A stretch of DNA of 64,000 nt from Bradyrhizobium sp. SRS-191 (GTDB lineage Bacteria; Pseudomonadota; Alphaproteobacteria; Rhizobiales; Xanthobacteraceae), in contig NZ_JANBVS010000021.1 in assembly GCF_024586915.1 (NCBI RefSeq), positions 1 through 64,000 of the forward strand, given 5' to 3'. The notes below the pieces were generated by a model. That model was not told the origin of the DNA, did not search any database, and saw only the letters and a list, made by a program, of their open reading frames with translations. Within the stretch, counting starts at the first letter, position 1. Each line of letters begins with the position of its first letter. This document shows, piece by piece, positions 20,438-29,533 of this stretch. Position numbers and translations under genes: made by a program.

Positions 20438-21400
20438 ATGGCGGCGAATTCGGATTCCAAAGTTGCCGTCTACGCGGCTCTGGCCGGCAATCTGCTGGTC
20501 GCCTGCACCAAGATCGCAGCGGCGGTCTGGACCGGCAGTTCGGCGATGATGAGCGAGGCGGTCCACTCGGTGGTCGATACCTCGAATGAATTGCTGCTGC
20601 TGTACGGCTTTCACCGGGCGAGCCGGCCGCCGGATCATCGGCATCCCCTGGGGTACGGCCGCGAGCTCTATTTCTGGAGCTTCATCGTCGCGCCGCTGCT
20701 GTTTGCACTTGGCGCCGGCGTCTCGCTGTATGAAGGCGTTTCGCACGTTTTGAATCCGCTGCCGATCGAAGACCCCACGGTGAACTTCATCGTGCTCGGC
20801 CTGTCGTTCGTGTTCGAGGCCGGCTCGTGGTGGGTGGCTGTGCGGCGCTTCCGCGCTGCTGCTCCGGGTCTCTCCTATGTCGAGGCGTTCAAGCGCAGCA
20901 AGGATCCGCCGGCTTTCATGGTCGTGTTCGAGGACAGCGCCGCGCTGATCGGCATCATGATCGCTGCAGCGGCGACAGCAGCGGCTGTCGCATTCGATGA
21001 GCCGGCGTGGGACGGCATCGGCTCGATCCTGATCGGGCTGCTGCTTGCGGTGACATCGATGGTGCTGGCGCGAGAGAGCAAGAGCCTGCTGATCGGCGAG
21101 CCTGCGGATCCCGAACTGGCGCATTCGGTTCTGGAGATCGCGCGGAAGTCGAACGGCGTACGCGCCGCCAATGGTCTGCTGACCGTGCAGCTATCCCCAC
21201 AGCAGGTCGTGGTGGCGCTCAGCATCGAATTTTCCGACGCTCTGCGGGCCGACGATATCGAGCGCGCGGTCGTCGCGATCGAGAACGAGCTTCGCGCTCG
21301 TCATCCGGTGATCGCTGCGCTGTTCGTCAAGCCCCAGACTGGCGCGCGCTTTGAGGAATCGCGTGCGCGCCAGCTGCAGGGTGGTTCGGCGTCCGCATGA
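20438..21400 (+). CDS. Cation diffusion facilitator (CDF) metal transporter
   Basis: This 320-residue inner-membrane exporter has about six TM helices. Residues 38-48 give SEAVHSVVDTS, the HxxxD half of the metal site (H43, D47). In the later helix the usual HxxxD is replaced by FEDSAALIG, as in the ZnT9-like branch. The C-terminal cytoplasmic domain begins about residue 225. It probably moves Zn, Co or Fe out in exchange for protons. It is a single gene, divergent from the deaminase with a short gap of about 115 bases. Confidence 0.88.
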   Translation: MAANSDSKVAVYAALAGNLLVACTKIAAAVWTGSSAMMSEAVHSVVDTSNELLLLYGFHRASRPPDHRHPLGYGRELYFWSFIVAPLLFALGAGVSLYEGVSHVLNPLPIEDPTVNFIVLGLSFVFEAGSWWVAVRRFRAAAPGLSYVEAFKRSKDPPAFMVVFEDSAALIGIMIAAAATAAAVAFDEPAWDGIGSILIGLLLAVTSMVLARESKSLLIGEPADPELAHSVLEIARKSNGVRAANGLLTVQLSPQQVVVALSIEFSDALRADDIERAVVAIENELRARHPVIAALFVKPQTGARFEESRARQLQGGSASA

Positions 21401-21410
21401 CGGCTTCGGA

Positions 21411-21650
21411 TCAGCGGTAGACGACGTCGTTTCGGGCGGAGGAGAGCCGCGCTAGCATGCCGATCTGATAGATCGCCGAGAGCGCGACGAGCACGTACAC
21501 GATCCGGGCGATGGGCGAGGACGTTGCGGTCTCCGCGGCGCCATTGCCGAAAACGGCCGTGACGAGGTCGAAGTCGAACAGGCCGACAAGGCCCCAGTTC
21601 AAACCTCCGACGATGACGAGAATGAGCGTGATGATGTTGAGTGCGCGCAT
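21411..21650 (-). CDS. DUF378 small membrane protein
   Basis: This 79-residue protein has two TM helices. The first carries the DUF378 signature VGGLNWGLVGLF and the second lies near VYVLVALSAIYQI. ATG 21650 has GGAG eight bases upstream and gives the normal family length; the frame continues further upstream without support. The function of the family is unknown. It lies downstream of, and in the same direction as, the MFS gene, with 61 bases between. Confidence 0.85.
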   Translation of the reverse strand: MRALNIITLILVIVGGLNWGLVGLFDFDLVTAVFGNGAAETATSSPIARIVYVLVALSAIYQIGMLARLSSARNDVVYR

Positions 21651-21711
21651 GAATCTGCTCCTTGGCCCAAGCATTTGATGCCGGGTCAAAGCGGTGTTGC
21701 GCGGCTCGTTC

Positions 21712-22848
21712 CTATCGCGGTCCTCTTGCGACAAAGGGCGCGCTCGCGAGCACGACCACGAGCAGCCCGGCGAGGATCCAGAACGCCGTCGGCAGGCTGG
21801 TGGCTCCGGCGACGAAGCCGATCCCCGCCGGCCCCAGCAGCACGCCGGAATAACCGGCCGTGGTGACCGCGGCGACTGCGAGGCCCACGGGCATCGCAGT
21901 CTGGGCGCCGGCTCTTCGGAAAAGGACTGGAACGAGATTCGATGCGCCCGCGCCGATCAGCGCGAAGCCTGCCATCGCAGCAACGATCGAGGGAACGGCC
22001 AGCAAGACCACGAAGCCGGCTATGGCGATGGCACTGCCCCATAGCAGGGTGGCGCGGTCGCCGACCCGCGCGACGATGCTGTCTCCGATCAGGCGACCGG
22101 CAGTCATCGCGATCGAGAACATGATGTAGCCGAGCCCGGCCTGTGCGGCCGGCAGACGACCCGAGCCGCTCAGCAGGAGCGCGCTCCAGTCGAGCATGGC
22201 GCCTTCGACCAGGAACATGATCGCCGCGAGGGCGGCCAGCAGCAGCACGGCGCCATGAGGCAATACCAGCAGCGGACCCGACTGCGCCGGCTTGTTCGCC
22301 ACCAGCCGCGGTGCTGCGACGAGCATCGCGGCCAAGGCGAGCGCGCAGCAGGCGAGGGTGCCGAACAGTGGTGCAACCCCGAACGCGAGCAGCACGGTCA
22401 TCACGCCCGAGCCGGCAAAGCCGCCGATGCTGAATTGCGCGTGAAAGCCGGACATCAGTGGCCGTTCGCTCAGCCGCTCGACTTCGATCGCCTGGATGTT
22501 CACGGCGACGTCGAGTGAGCCAAGCGCGCCGCCGAAAGCGAACAGGGCGAGCGCCAGGGTGAGGGGCGTCGCGGCAATCGTCAGCGGCGGCAGCAGAAGG
22601 CTGAGCGCGACGCCGCTGACGACGATTACGGGCTTGCTGCCAAACCGCGCGCTCAGCAGGCCCGCTGCCAGCATGGATGCGACCGAGCCGACGCCGAGCG
22701 AAAGCAGCAGCAGCCCGAGCGTGGCATCATCCACTCCGAGCCGCTGCTTGGCGAAGGGCACCAGCGGCGCCCAACAGGCGATGCCGAAGCCGGCGACGAA
22801 GAAGGCCAGGCGGGTCGCGAGGCGCGCCGCGCTGTGATCCGAACTCAT
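21712..22848 (-). CDS. MFS transporter (YbjJ-like)
   Basis: This 378-residue protein has twelve hydrophobic segments. The first contains FFVAGFGIACWAPLVPFAK and the loop RFGSKPVIV between TM2 and TM3 is the MFS signature loop. ATG 22848 was chosen because it begins just before TM1. It follows the DeoR regulator gene by 31 bases in the same direction, so it may belong to the sugar-acid regulon and import a galactonate-like acid. The substrate is inferred only from context. Confidence 0.85.
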   Translation of the reverse strand: MSSDHSAARLATRLAFFVAGFGIACWAPLVPFAKQRLGVDDATLGLLLLSLGVGSVASMLAAGLLSARFGSKPVIVVSGVALSLLLPPLTIAATPLTLALALFAFGGALGSLDVAVNIQAIEVERLSERPLMSGFHAQFSIGGFAGSGVMTVLLAFGVAPLFGTLACCALALAAMLVAAPRLVANKPAQSGPLLVLPHGAVLLLAALAAIMFLVEGAMLDWSALLLSGSGRLPAAQAGLGYIMFSIAMTAGRLIGDSIVARVGDRATLLWGSAIAIAGFVVLLAVPSIVAAMAGFALIGAGASNLVPVLFRRAGAQTAMPVGLAVAAVTTAGYSGVLLGPAGIGFVAGATSLPTAFWILAGLLVVVLASAPFVARGPR

Positions 22849-22879
22849 GGGCGGTTTCCTGGATATATCGAAGGCGCCC

Positions 22880-23653
22880 TCAGCCGGGTGGCGCGGCCGT
22901 GATGATGGTGGCCCCCGCCCGTCTGAGCAGGGTGAGCCGGGCCGCCGGCGCATCATGCTCGACGGTGAACTGGCTGATCGTCTTGACGCCGGCAATCCGG
23001 TGAGGCGCTCGGGTGTCGAGCTTCTCATTGGTGACCATCGCGACGCTCACCCGGCTTAGCGAGAGCAGAGTGCGCTTGAAGGCGGCATCCGTCGGATCAA
23101 CTGCGCTGATGCCGCCTTGCGCCGACACGGCGCAGGCGCCGATGAAGCAGCGGTCGATGTTCAAGCGCTGCACCTGCATGAGGGCGTCGGCATCGACACA
23201 GCCGCCGACCGCCGGGTGAACGGAGCCGCCGATCACGATCAATTGCAGGTCCTGCCGGTGCAGCACGGCCGCGGCAATGTCGATGGCATTGGTCGCGACG
23301 GTGAGATCGAAATCCTCGGGCAGGACTTCGGCGAGCGCGAGATTGGTGCTGCCGCTGTCGAGGAAGAGAAATTCGCCACGCGTGATGCTGCGTGCGGCCG
23401 TCCGGGCGAGCGCCAGCTTGCGGTCCCGGTCTTGTCCGATCCGCGCCGCGATCGGCGTCATCCCGCCGGCAAGAGGCAATGCGCCGCCATACACCCGGCG
23501 GCAGCGTCCCTCGGCGGCCAGCGCGCGGAGATCGCGCCGGATTGCATCCTCGGAAACGCCGAACTCGGTCGCGAGCGCGGCCGCGACCACCGCTTGTCCG
23601 GCAGAGAGACGGCCGGCGATCTGATCGCGGCGCGCCAGGGGAAGGTCTGACAT
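22880..23653 (-). CDS. DeoR-family transcriptional regulator
   Basis: This 257-residue repressor has an N-terminal helix-turn-helix (LATEFGVSEDAIRRDLRAL, about 28-46) and a C-terminal DeoRC sugar-phosphate sensor domain (FLDSGSTNLALAEVL and the GG of VIGGSVHP). It is divergent from dgoK across a 125-base gap with ACGTGCAT repeats, the likely operator. It should respond to a phosphorylated sugar acid such as KDPGal, by inference from the divergent genes. Confidence 0.9.
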   Translation of the reverse strand: MSDLPLARRDQIAGRLSAGQAVVAAALATEFGVSEDAIRRDLRALAAEGRCRRVYGGALPLAGGMTPIAARIGQDRDRKLALARTAARSITRGEFLFLDSGSTNLALAEVLPEDFDLTVATNAIDIAAAVLHRQDLQLIVIGGSVHPAVGGCVDADALMQVQRLNIDRCFIGACAVSAQGGISAVDPTDAAFKRTLLSLSRVSVAMVTNEKLDTRAPHRIAGVKTISQFTVEHDAPAARLTLLRRAGATIITAAPPG

Positions 23654-23672
23654 GATGGCCGTCTAACATGCA

Positions 23673-23723
23673 AAAACAAGAATGACAACGTGCATAAACG
23701 TGCATGATGCAGATTGTTGTTTT
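23673..23723. promoter_or_regulatory. Candidate DeoR operator
   Basis: Two ACGTGCAT direct repeats (23688-23695 and 23698-23705) are spaced one helical turn apart. They sit inside a longer inverted pair AAAACAA (23673-23679) and TTGTTTT (23717-23723). The position between divergent deoR-type and dgoK genes fits an operator controlling both. Confidence 0.5.
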
Positions 23724-23778
23724 CGCGGGCCGCCGAGCATGCCATTGCCAGGACGTTGAAGTGTTTCGGGAGCAGGAT

Positions 23779-24714
23779 GTGACCGCCGCCCATTCGTCAG
23801 ATACGCCGGCCTTTGTCGCGGTCGACTGGGGAACCTCCAGCTTCCGCGCTTGGCTGATGGCCTCGGATGGAGTGCAACTCGCCGAGACGCGCGGCAGCGA
23901 AGGCATGCTGCACTGCGCGACCGCGGGCTTCGGCCCCGTGCTGCATGATCATCTCGAGAAGCTCGGCGCCGCAGCCGACCTGCCCGTGCTGATCTGCGGC
24001 ATGGCTGGCGCGCGGCAGGGCTGGGTCGAGGCGCCGTATCTGCACACGCCGACACGACTCGATGCGCTTCACGCCGGTGCGATCCGTGTGGACACCGATG
24101 GCGATGTCCGCATTTTGCCCGGGCTCGCTCAGGCCCGCGCCGACCGCCCCGATGTGATGCGCGGCGAAGAGACCCAGTTGCTGGGCGTCACCGAGCCGGA
24201 ATTTTCAGGCCTCGTGTGCATTCCCGGCACCCACAGCAAATGGATCCGGATCGAGGCGGGCGCCGTAATCGAATTCGCGACCTACATGACGGGCGAACTG
24301 TTCGCCGTGCTCTCCCAGCACAGCATTCTGATGCACGCGGTCATGCCGGATGGGGAAGATGCCGCGGACGGCGTGGCATTCCACGCCGGCCTCGCGACGG
24401 CGCAGGCAGCCCCGACCGCTCTGAGCAGCACGCTGTTTCGCCTGCGTGCGGCGCAACTGCTCGGTTTCGAGCAACGCGCCGATGGCGCCGCGCGATTGTC
24501 CGGGCTGTTGATCGGCACTGAGATCGCCGACGCTCGCGCGCGGTTCGGCGCAGACTATCCGCTTCGGCTCATCGGAGCAGGCCGGCTCGGCCATCTCTAT
24601 CGCGATGCGTTGATCGCAAGTGGATTCACTGTAAACGAATGCGACGCCGAACAGGCGTCACGCGGCGGCCTTGTGAAAGCAGCCCGGCAGATCTGGGGAG
24701 CGCGTTTCTCATGA
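23779..24714 (+). CDS. dgoK: 2-dehydro-3-deoxygalactonokinase
   Basis: This 311-residue sugar-acid kinase phosphorylates 2-dehydro-3-deoxygalactonate to the 6-phosphate in the De Ley-Doudoroff galactonate pathway. FVAVDWGTSSFRAW is the N-terminal ATP-binding motif and CIPGTHSKWIR the family signature. The GTG at 23779 is preferred because GGGAG lies six bases upstream and the conserved part starts about ten residues later. Its stop overlaps the aldolase start by ATGA. Confidence 0.92.
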   Translation: MTAAHSSDTPAFVAVDWGTSSFRAWLMASDGVQLAETRGSEGMLHCATAGFGPVLHDHLEKLGAAADLPVLICGMAGARQGWVEAPYLHTPTRLDALHAGAIRVDTDGDVRILPGLAQARADRPDVMRGEETQLLGVTEPEFSGLVCIPGTHSKWIRIEAGAVIEFATYMTGELFAVLSQHSILMHAVMPDGEDAADGVAFHAGLATAQAAPTALSSTLFRLRAAQLLGFEQRADGAARLSGLLIGTEIADARARFGADYPLRLIGAGRLGHLYRDALIASGFTVNECDAEQASRGGLVKAARQIWGARFS

Positions 24715-25349
24715 CACAGTCCATTCCCTGGCCGACCGTCAAGCGGTCGCTCGTGGCGATCCTGCGCGGCATCAAGCCCGACGAAGCCGAGGCGATCGTC
24801 GACGCCCTGATCGAGGCCGGCTTCGAGGTAGTCGAGGTGCCGCTCAACTCGCCCGATCCGTTCGTCTCGATCGAACGGCTGGCGAAGCGGTTCGGGACGA
24901 ATTGCCTGATCGGCGCGGGGACAGTGGTGAATGCCCCGGATTGCGTGCGCGTCGCGGAGGCCGGCGGGCGGTTGATGGTCAGCCCGAATGTCGATGCTGA
25001 AGTGCTGGCAACGGCGCAGGCCTACGACATGGTGACCATGCCCGGCGTGTTCACGCCGTCCGAGGCGTTCCTTGCCCTGCGCTCCGGCGCGTCGGCGTTG
25101 AAGTATTTTCCCGCAGCGGTGCTCGGCCCTTCGGGAATCGCAGCGCAACTGGCTGTGTTGCCAAAGGGCGTCGTCGTCGGAGCCGTCGGGGGAGTGTCCG
25201 ACAAAAATCTCGCGTCCTACGTTGCGGCCGGCGTCACCGCGTTCGGTCTCGGCTCGAGCCTCTACAAACCGGGGATGACGGCGAGCGATGTGCGGGAAAC
25301 GGCGCGGGCCTCTGTTCACGCCTATGACGCGGCTGTTGCCAAAGGTTGA
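24711..25349 (+). CDS. dgoA: 2-dehydro-3-deoxy-6-phosphogalactonate aldolase
   Basis: This 212-residue class I aldolase cleaves KDPGal to pyruvate and glyceraldehyde 3-phosphate. It shows LVAILRGIKPDEA at the start, the catalytic Glu in EVVEVPLNSP, GAGTV, and the Schiff-base Lys in ASALKYFPA. The four-base overlap with dgoK indicates coupling. The galactonate dehydratase and a galactose dehydrogenase are not adjacent, so 2-dehydro-3-deoxygalactonate would come from elsewhere. Confidence 0.92.
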   Translation: MTQSIPWPTVKRSLVAILRGIKPDEAEAIVDALIEAGFEVVEVPLNSPDPFVSIERLAKRFGTNCLIGAGTVVNAPDCVRVAEAGGRLMVSPNVDAEVLATAQAYDMVTMPGVFTPSEAFLALRSGASALKYFPAAVLGPSGIAAQLAVLPKGVVVGAVGGVSDKNLASYVAAGVTAFGLGSSLYKPGMTASDVRETARASVHAYDAAVAKG

Positions 25350-25453
25350 TGGCCTATCGCTCGTACATGACGGTTCCGTGACGCATTTATGAAACTGGTG
25401 TCGGCCGTCGGCGTTGGAAAGGAACTTGTGTTTGTTCTCTCAACGCCACGGCA

Positions 25454-26082
25454 ATGCGCAGCGCGATCGGAAGAAGCTTCACTCCGCGGACGCAATCGAA
25501 ACGGCCCGGTCTTCGCGCCGCGATCCGCGTGAAGCCGACCGCGATCGACAGGACGATCGCGGATCTTGCGGCCCACGCGATCATGCCGTTCATTCAGACG
25601 CTCGGACGTGGTCTGTCCTGGGGCGCGGATGAAAAGGTCTGGCTGGCGCTGAGCGCGGTCGGATGGATCGTCAGCCGCGGACAAACCCGCTCTGTTCAAC
25701 GCGCCGCGAACCACGCGCTCCTCGTGAGCGTCACCGTTTCGGCACTGCCGCATGTGATGAAATCGGTGTTCAACCAGACGCGGCGAGATCGAGAACAGTG
25801 CAAGGTCATCTCAACGGCGTGCAGCTGTCGGGCCACGCGGAGGACGCCTTCCCGTCAGGGCACGCGCTGCATATGGGAGCGCTGTACTCAGGAGCCGGCA
25901 CGCTGCCGACTCCCGTGCGGATGGGACTCAGGAGCATCGCAGTCGGCCTCTGCGCCACCCGCATCCTCATCCTGGCGCATTGGGCCAGCGATGTCGCCGC
26001 GGGCTTCCTGATGGGGGCTCTGGTCGAACGCGGGCTGCGCCTGTGGACCGGCTATGGACAGGACAGAGCCAGTCCCACATGA
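25454..26082 (+). pseudogene. PAP2-family phosphatase, frameshifted
   Basis: Two frames together encode one PAP2 phosphatase. From 25454 the first frame reads through VMKSVFNQTR, the first part of the KxxxxxxRP motif. The second frame then supplies VQGHLNGVQLSGHAEDAF, PSGHALHMGAL and the SRxxxxxHxxxD-like ATRILILAHWASD. The switch is near 25783-25790 and needs one extra base; adding it would restore the Pro of the motif. About 200 residues would result. Downstream the stop overlaps the next gene by ATGA, so the gene was intact recently. A sequencing error or programmed shift cannot be excluded. Confidence 0.8.
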
Positions 26083-26426
26083 CCGAATATCTCATTCGCT
26101 TTCTGATCGGCGGCGTCATCGTCTCGGCTTTCGCCGTGATCGGCGACGTGCTGCGTCCGAAGAGTTTTGCCGGCCTGTTTGGCGCGGCGCCGTCGGTGGC
26201 CTTGGCGACGCTGGGCGTTGCGGTGGTGACGCATGGCGCCGCCTATGCCGCCGTGCAGGGCCGTTCGATGATGTTCGGCGCGGTTGCGCTCTGCCTCTAC
26301 AGCGTCGCGGTGTGTCAGCTTCTGATGCGATTTCATCTGCGCGCGCTCACGGCGAGCCTGCTCGCAACGGTGGTGTGGCTGGTCGCCGCGTTCGGGCTGC
26401 AAGCGATTGTCTCCGGAGGCGCGTGA
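26079..26426 (+). CDS. Small membrane protein, DUF3147-like
   Basis: This 115-residue protein has four hydrophobic segments and begins MTEYLIRFLIGGVIVSAFAV. It resembles the DUF3147 family of unknown function and the next gene. ATG 26079 overlaps the end of the PAP2 reading frame. The stop at 26426 shares its last base with the next start. These three genes look like one unit. Confidence 0.7.
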   Translation: MTEYLIRFLIGGVIVSAFAVIGDVLRPKSFAGLFGAAPSVALATLGVAVVTHGAAYAAVQGRSMMFGAVALCLYSVAVCQLLMRFHLRALTASLLATVVWLVAAFGLQAIVSGGA

Positions 26427-26926
26427 TGCTGATCCGGTTGTCTCCGTCATCGCTGAAGGACGGCAGGTGGCACGAATACGTGGTTCGATTCGTGCTTGGC
26501 GGGGCCGCGACCGTCGTGACGGGACTGATCGCCAAGCGCTTTGGGGCTGCGGTCGGTGGGCTCTTCCTTGCGCTGCCCGCGATTTTCTGCGCCAGCGTGA
26601 CCTTGATCGAGACGCATGAGATCAGGCGCAAGCGCCATGAAGGGCTGGCCGGTGACCGGCGCGGGCGCGAAGCGGCGGCGTTGGACAGCGCGGGCGCGGC
26701 GATCGGCAGCATCGGCCTGTTGGCCTTTGCTGCCGTGTTCTCTCTGCTCGTCCAATCCGGCGTCGCGATCGCCTTTGTTATGGCTATGGAAGCATGGCTC
26801 ACGATCTCGGTGAGCGCGTGGTGGATCAGGCGCAAGCTCCGCATCACCACCGCGCGCAGGAGGGTGGGGCGATCGGAGGCGAATTTGCGGGCGAATAGGC
26901 CGCTGGCCAGTTCGCCCCCGCGCTGA
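26426..26926 (+). CDS. Small membrane protein, DUF3147-like, with basic tail
   Basis: This 166-residue protein starts with ATG 26426. YVVRFVLGGAATVVTGLIA parallels the start of the preceding protein, followed by GLFLALPAIFCASVTLIE. A charged cytoplasmic loop, two further TM helices and an Arg-rich tail complete it. It may form a complex with the previous protein, as EamA- or CrcB-like split membrane proteins do; this is inference. Confidence 0.7.
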   Translation: MLIRLSPSSLKDGRWHEYVVRFVLGGAATVVTGLIAKRFGAAVGGLFLALPAIFCASVTLIETHEIRRKRHEGLAGDRRGREAAALDSAGAAIGSIGLLAFAAVFSLLVQSGVAIAFVMAMEAWLTISVSAWWIRRKLRITTARRRVGRSEANLRANRPLASSPPR

Positions 26927-27145
26927 TCTTCCGCGAACTGCCGTCATCCCACCGCGCGGACACGTGCAGCGCTCCGCCGGGCGAAAAATCAGCCGCGGTC
27001 GAGAGGCCAACGGTCGCGGTGGACTGGGCCAGAAGCGTTCCCTTGCTGTGTGATACAACAGGATCGAGGTTACCCGGCGATCGCGCGGCCTCGTGCCCAT
27101 GCGCCGGACGCGGAGCAGCTCGGCGCATGCCGATCCGAAAATAGA

Positions 27146-27155
27146 TTGAATTCAA
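27146..27155. promoter_or_regulatory. Candidate MarR operator TTGAATTCAA
   Basis: A perfect ten-base palindrome lies 28 bases before the probable MarR start codon. MarR-family repressors often bind such AT-rich palindromes in their own promoters. Only one copy is seen. Confidence 0.4.
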
Positions 27156-27182
27156 ATCATTTTGGTCCAAGTGATTGCGCGC

Positions 27183-27638
27183 ATGGCCTCGCCTCCGTCC
27201 ACCGCCCGTCTTCGTTTTGGCTTCGCGCTCGTTGGGCTCGCCCGCCGCTGGCGGCGGGCGCTCGACGAGCGGATGGGCGCGCTCGGTCTGTCGGATGCGG
27301 CCTGGCCGCCGCTGGTGCATCTCGACCGGTTCGGCGACGGCATCACCCAGAATGAGCTGGCGGCGCGCTGCGGCATCGACGGTTCGAGCCTGGTGCGTCT
27401 CCTGGACATCCTAGGCGAGCGCGGCCTGATCGAGCGGCGGGTCTCCCCGAACGACCGCCGCTCGCGGCTGGTGTTTCTCACCGCAAAGGGCAGGCGGCTG
27501 CTGACCTCAGTGTATCTCGTCCTGCAGGAGGCCGAGAGCGAGATGCTCCGGGACATCGACGACACGCGCCTGCAGGCGACGCTCGACATGTTCGCCAGGA
27601 TCGAGCTGCGGCTCGGCGAAGGAGACGATGACGAATGA
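27183..27638 (+). CDS. MarR-family transcriptional regulator
   Basis: This 151-residue regulator has a winged helix: ITQNELAARCGIDGSSLVRLLDIL is the recognition region and RRVSPNDRRSRLVFLT the wing. ATG 27183 was chosen; a TTG 21 bases upstream is possible, and neither has a strong ribosome site. It overlaps the FUSC gene by ATGA, the usual layout of a repressor controlling an aromatic-acid or drug efflux pump. Confidence 0.9.
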   Translation: MASPPSTARLRFGFALVGLARRWRRALDERMGALGLSDAAWPPLVHLDRFGDGITQNELAARCGIDGSSLVRLLDILGERGLIERRVSPNDRRSRLVFLTAKGRRLLTSVYLVLQEAESEMLRDIDDTRLQATLDMFARIELRLGEGDDDE

Positions 27639-29533
27639 ACGCGCCAACCGCCTCGAGGCTCGGCTTCGATGGAGCCAAGCTGGCCTTCGGCTTTCGGACA
27701 GCGACCGCCGCCTGTCTCGCGCTCCTGCTGGCCTGGCTGGCCGGATTGGAGCACCCGCAATGGGCGGGCATGACGGTGTGGGCGGCATCGCAGCCGCTGC
27801 GCGGACATCTTCTGGAAAAGAGCGAGGCCCGGCTCGCCGGCACCATCATCGGTGTCGTGTTCGGCCTGGCGTTGATGCGCATCTCGCGCGGCGATCCGAC
27901 AGTCCTCGTGATCGGCATCTCGCTCTGGATCGGCCTATGCGCCTTCGCCGGCAATCTCGTCCGCGGCTACGCGTCCTATGCCGCGCTTCTCTCGGGCTAT
28001 TCGGCGGCCATGGTGGCGCTGCTCGACGCGGCTCATCCCGAGCATGTGCTGGCCCTGGGCGCCGATCGTGTGCTCACCGTCGCCGTCGGCATTCTGGCCG
28101 CGCTGCTCGTGGGCTGGCTGTTCGCCGCGCCCGGCGACGACGTGTCGGTCCTGGAGAAGGTCCGTCTTCTGAACGCGCGGCTGGTTGCCGATATCGTCGC
28201 GCGGCTGAACGGTGCGCCGGTCTCGGAGAACGGGCAGCGTTCGATTCTCACGGACATCTCCGCGCTCGAGGGCCTGCTCGACCTGCATGGCGCCGGCTCG
28301 CGCAACCGACGGCGATTGGTTCGCAAGGTCCGCGCTGTCCTGGCGGCGCAGGTGTCGGCCGTGCTCTGGCTGCGCTCGGACGACAGTCGCGCCATCGACG
28401 CATCGCTGGTCGGTCTATCGGCGGATACGAAGCTGTCCGACACCGGAGTTTCTGCGCCTGCGCTGCGGCACTTGTGCGAGGCGGTGGTCGCCGCGACTCC
28501 ACAGGGCGCGCTGACCTCGGTGCTGAACGATCTGGTCGTGTCGACAACAAGCCTGGATGATCTCGACGACGGCCCGGCCACCGATCTGCTTCTTCATCGC
28601 GATTGGATGCTGGCGCGCCGCGCGATGTTGCGCGCCTTCGTCGCGATGCTCGCCACCGGTCTGGTCTGGCTCGTGACCGGCTGGGAGATGGGCGGCTTCA
28701 TGATGCTCGGCGCGGCGATCATGCTGTCGGTGTTCTCGACCTTCGAGAAGCCGGCCGCGATCCTGCCTCACGTTCTGGCTGGACAGGTGCTGGGGGCGGG
28801 TCTCGCGCTGATCTGCCGCTGGCTGGTCTGGCCCCATGTCGGCGGATCGCTCGGAGCTGTTCTGGCGATGGTCCCCTTCATCCTGCTCTGTGCGCCGTTG
28901 TCGGCGCATCGCCTGACCCAGCGCATGGCGTTCGACGTCAGCATGGTGATGTTGCTGATGCTGCAGCCGAGCGGGCCGCAGACCATGACGTTCGGGCATT
29001 CGCTGATGGCCAGTCTGGCCGTGGTCGCAGGACCGGTGGTCGGACTGCTCGCCTTCAGCCTGATCTATCCCGTCGACAGCCGCCGGCGCTACGAGGCCGT
29101 GAGATATGCGATGATCGACGATCTCGAGCACCTCGCGGCGAGTGCCCTGCAGTCGGACCGCCGCAAGCAATGGCGCGCGCTGCTGCACCATCGCGTCCTG
29201 CTCGCCGTGTATTGGGGGGAACGCGCCTCCTATCCGACGCCGCGCCTCGCCGAGGATGCCCTGGCGTTGCTGCATGTCGGACAGGCGATCGAGCAGCTCG
29301 GCGAGCTCGCCGCACGTGCGACGTCGCCCGGCGTCAAGCGGCGCTGCGCGGCGACGCTGGAGCGGCTGCACCGGATCGGCACGGACCCGCTGCGCGCGGC
29401 GCGTGCCTTGCTCGCTATGGTCCGCCGGCTGCCGGCCGAGATGACCGGCGGCACGATGGTCCTGGCGCAGGCGGCGGCGAAACTCGCCGAGCGCCCGGCA
29501 GCCTTTCGCAAGACGGCTTCCGGCGCGCGCTAG
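27635..29533 (+). CDS. FUSC-family aromatic acid exporter
   Basis: This 632-residue inner-membrane protein has two blocks of hydrophobic helices (about 20-170 and 335-480) separated by a cytoplasmic domain, as in AaeB-like p-hydroxybenzoate efflux proteins. HPQWAGMTVWAASQP and the second-block GWEMGGFMMLGAAIML are recognisable. It probably exports aromatic or phenolic acids under the MarR regulator. No separate membrane-fusion protein gene is adjacent. Confidence 0.85.
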   Translation: MNAPTASRLGFDGAKLAFGFRTATAACLALLLAWLAGLEHPQWAGMTVWAASQPLRGHLLEKSEARLAGTIIGVVFGLALMRISRGDPTVLVIGISLWIGLCAFAGNLVRGYASYAALLSGYSAAMVALLDAAHPEHVLALGADRVLTVAVGILAALLVGWLFAAPGDDVSVLEKVRLLNARLVADIVARLNGAPVSENGQRSILTDISALEGLLDLHGAGSRNRRRLVRKVRAVLAAQVSAVLWLRSDDSRAIDASLVGLSADTKLSDTGVSAPALRHLCEAVVAATPQGALTSVLNDLVVSTTSLDDLDDGPATDLLLHRDWMLARRAMLRAFVAMLATGLVWLVTGWEMGGFMMLGAAIMLSVFSTFEKPAAILPHVLAGQVLGAGLALICRWLVWPHVGGSLGAVLAMVPFILLCAPLSAHRLTQRMAFDVSMVMLLMLQPSGPQTMTFGHSLMASLAVVAGPVVGLLAFSLIYPVDSRRRYEAVRYAMIDDLEHLAASALQSDRRKQWRALLHHRVLLAVYWGERASYPTPRLAEDALALLHVGQAIEQLGELAARATSPGVKRRCAATLERLHRIGTDPLRAARALLAMVRRLPAEMTGGTMVLAQAAAKLAERPAAFRKTASGAR

